Positions 6,442 through 6,566 of a stretch of 6,566 nucleotides of DNA are shown one piece after another. The notes under the pieces were generated by a model, which worked only from the letters and a program-made list of their open reading frames with translations, searched no databases and was not told the DNA's origin. Position numbers and translations under genes: made by a program. Source of the stretch: Bacteroidota bacterium (GTDB taxonomy: Bacteria > Bacteroidota > Bacteroidia > Cytophagales > Cyclobacteriaceae); the NCBI GenBank assembly GCA_023393375.1, contig JAEWLI010000099.1, positions 1-6,566 of the forward strand. Direction: 5' to 3'. Numbering within the stretch: the first letter of the stretch is position 1; the number at the start of each line of letters is the position of its first letter.

Positions 6442-6551
6442 ATTTGCCAAACCGGGATTCCGTCTTCGGATGGGGAGATTCTTCATGCCGGTTAATATTT
6501 TCTTTAAATTATCTCTTTGCCACCCGGCATTCAGAATGACGGTTGGCAAAT
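6442..6551 (+). repeat. Palindromic MITE-like repeat, copy 2
   Basis: A 110-bp element matching the copy at 5179-5287 with about seven substitutions and one single-base insertion. It has the same terminal inverted repeats, ATTTGCCAA at the left and TTGGCAAAT at the right. The arms of the main hairpin (6478-6491 with 6524-6537) are unchanged; most differences fall in the loop or shoulders. The small shoulder hairpin is TCTTC/GGAGA here, so the C-to-T change keeps pairing as U-G in a plus-strand transcript. No clear target-site duplication is seen. It starts 148 bp after the PEP mutase-like gene. Confidence 0.85.
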
Positions 6552-6566
6552 TTGAAGGTTCGTGCG

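Overview
The window looks like chromosomal DNA of a member of the Bacteroidota, possibly an environmental one. The signs are a periplasmic S46 dipeptidyl-peptidase (a family concentrated in this phylum), AT-rich leaders without clear Shine-Dalgarno sequences, several matches to the Bacteroidota -7 promoter box TAnnTTTG, and a DUF4914 gene. The genus cannot be told from the sequence. No rRNA, tRNA, CRISPR array, transposase or integrase was seen.

Layout. (1) Positions 1-1883, minus strand: the first 627 codons of an S46 peptidase whose 3' end, with the catalytic serine, lies beyond the left edge. (2) 1884-2078: a spacer with a candidate promoter for the peptidase and a small hairpin. (3) 2079-3011, minus: a LysR-type regulator resembling CbbR/RbcR. 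(4) 3012-3122: a 111-bp divergent control region with a -7-like box on each strand and a TAATG-N5-CATTA palindrome. (5) 3123-5060, plus: a 645-residue DUF4914 protein, closed by a strong intrinsic terminator at 5082-5115. (6) 5116-5519: a noncoding stretch holding the first copy of a 109-bp palindromic repeat. (7) 5520-6293, plus: a protein of the isocitrate lyase/PEP mutase superfamily. (8) 6294-6566: a short spacer, then a second copy of the repeat in the same orientation.

The most interesting result concerns the DUF4914 protein. Read in order, its motifs match those of GTP-type phosphoenolpyruvate carboxykinase (PEPCK): AKKG, EGWxxxH, a GASGGGKS P-loop, a DD pair, PNPR, an FGxR-like motif and MQSE. 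This suggests an uncharacterised PEPCK-like enzyme whose metal- and phosphate-binding residues are kept. Its divergent CbbR-like regulator is the natural candidate to control it.

The PEP mutase-like gene is bracketed by two about 93%-identical, hairpin-forming, MITE-like repeats. It may be a separately acquired or mobilised unit. A shared phosphoenolpyruvate/oxaloacetate theme between it and the DUF4914 protein is possible but speculative.
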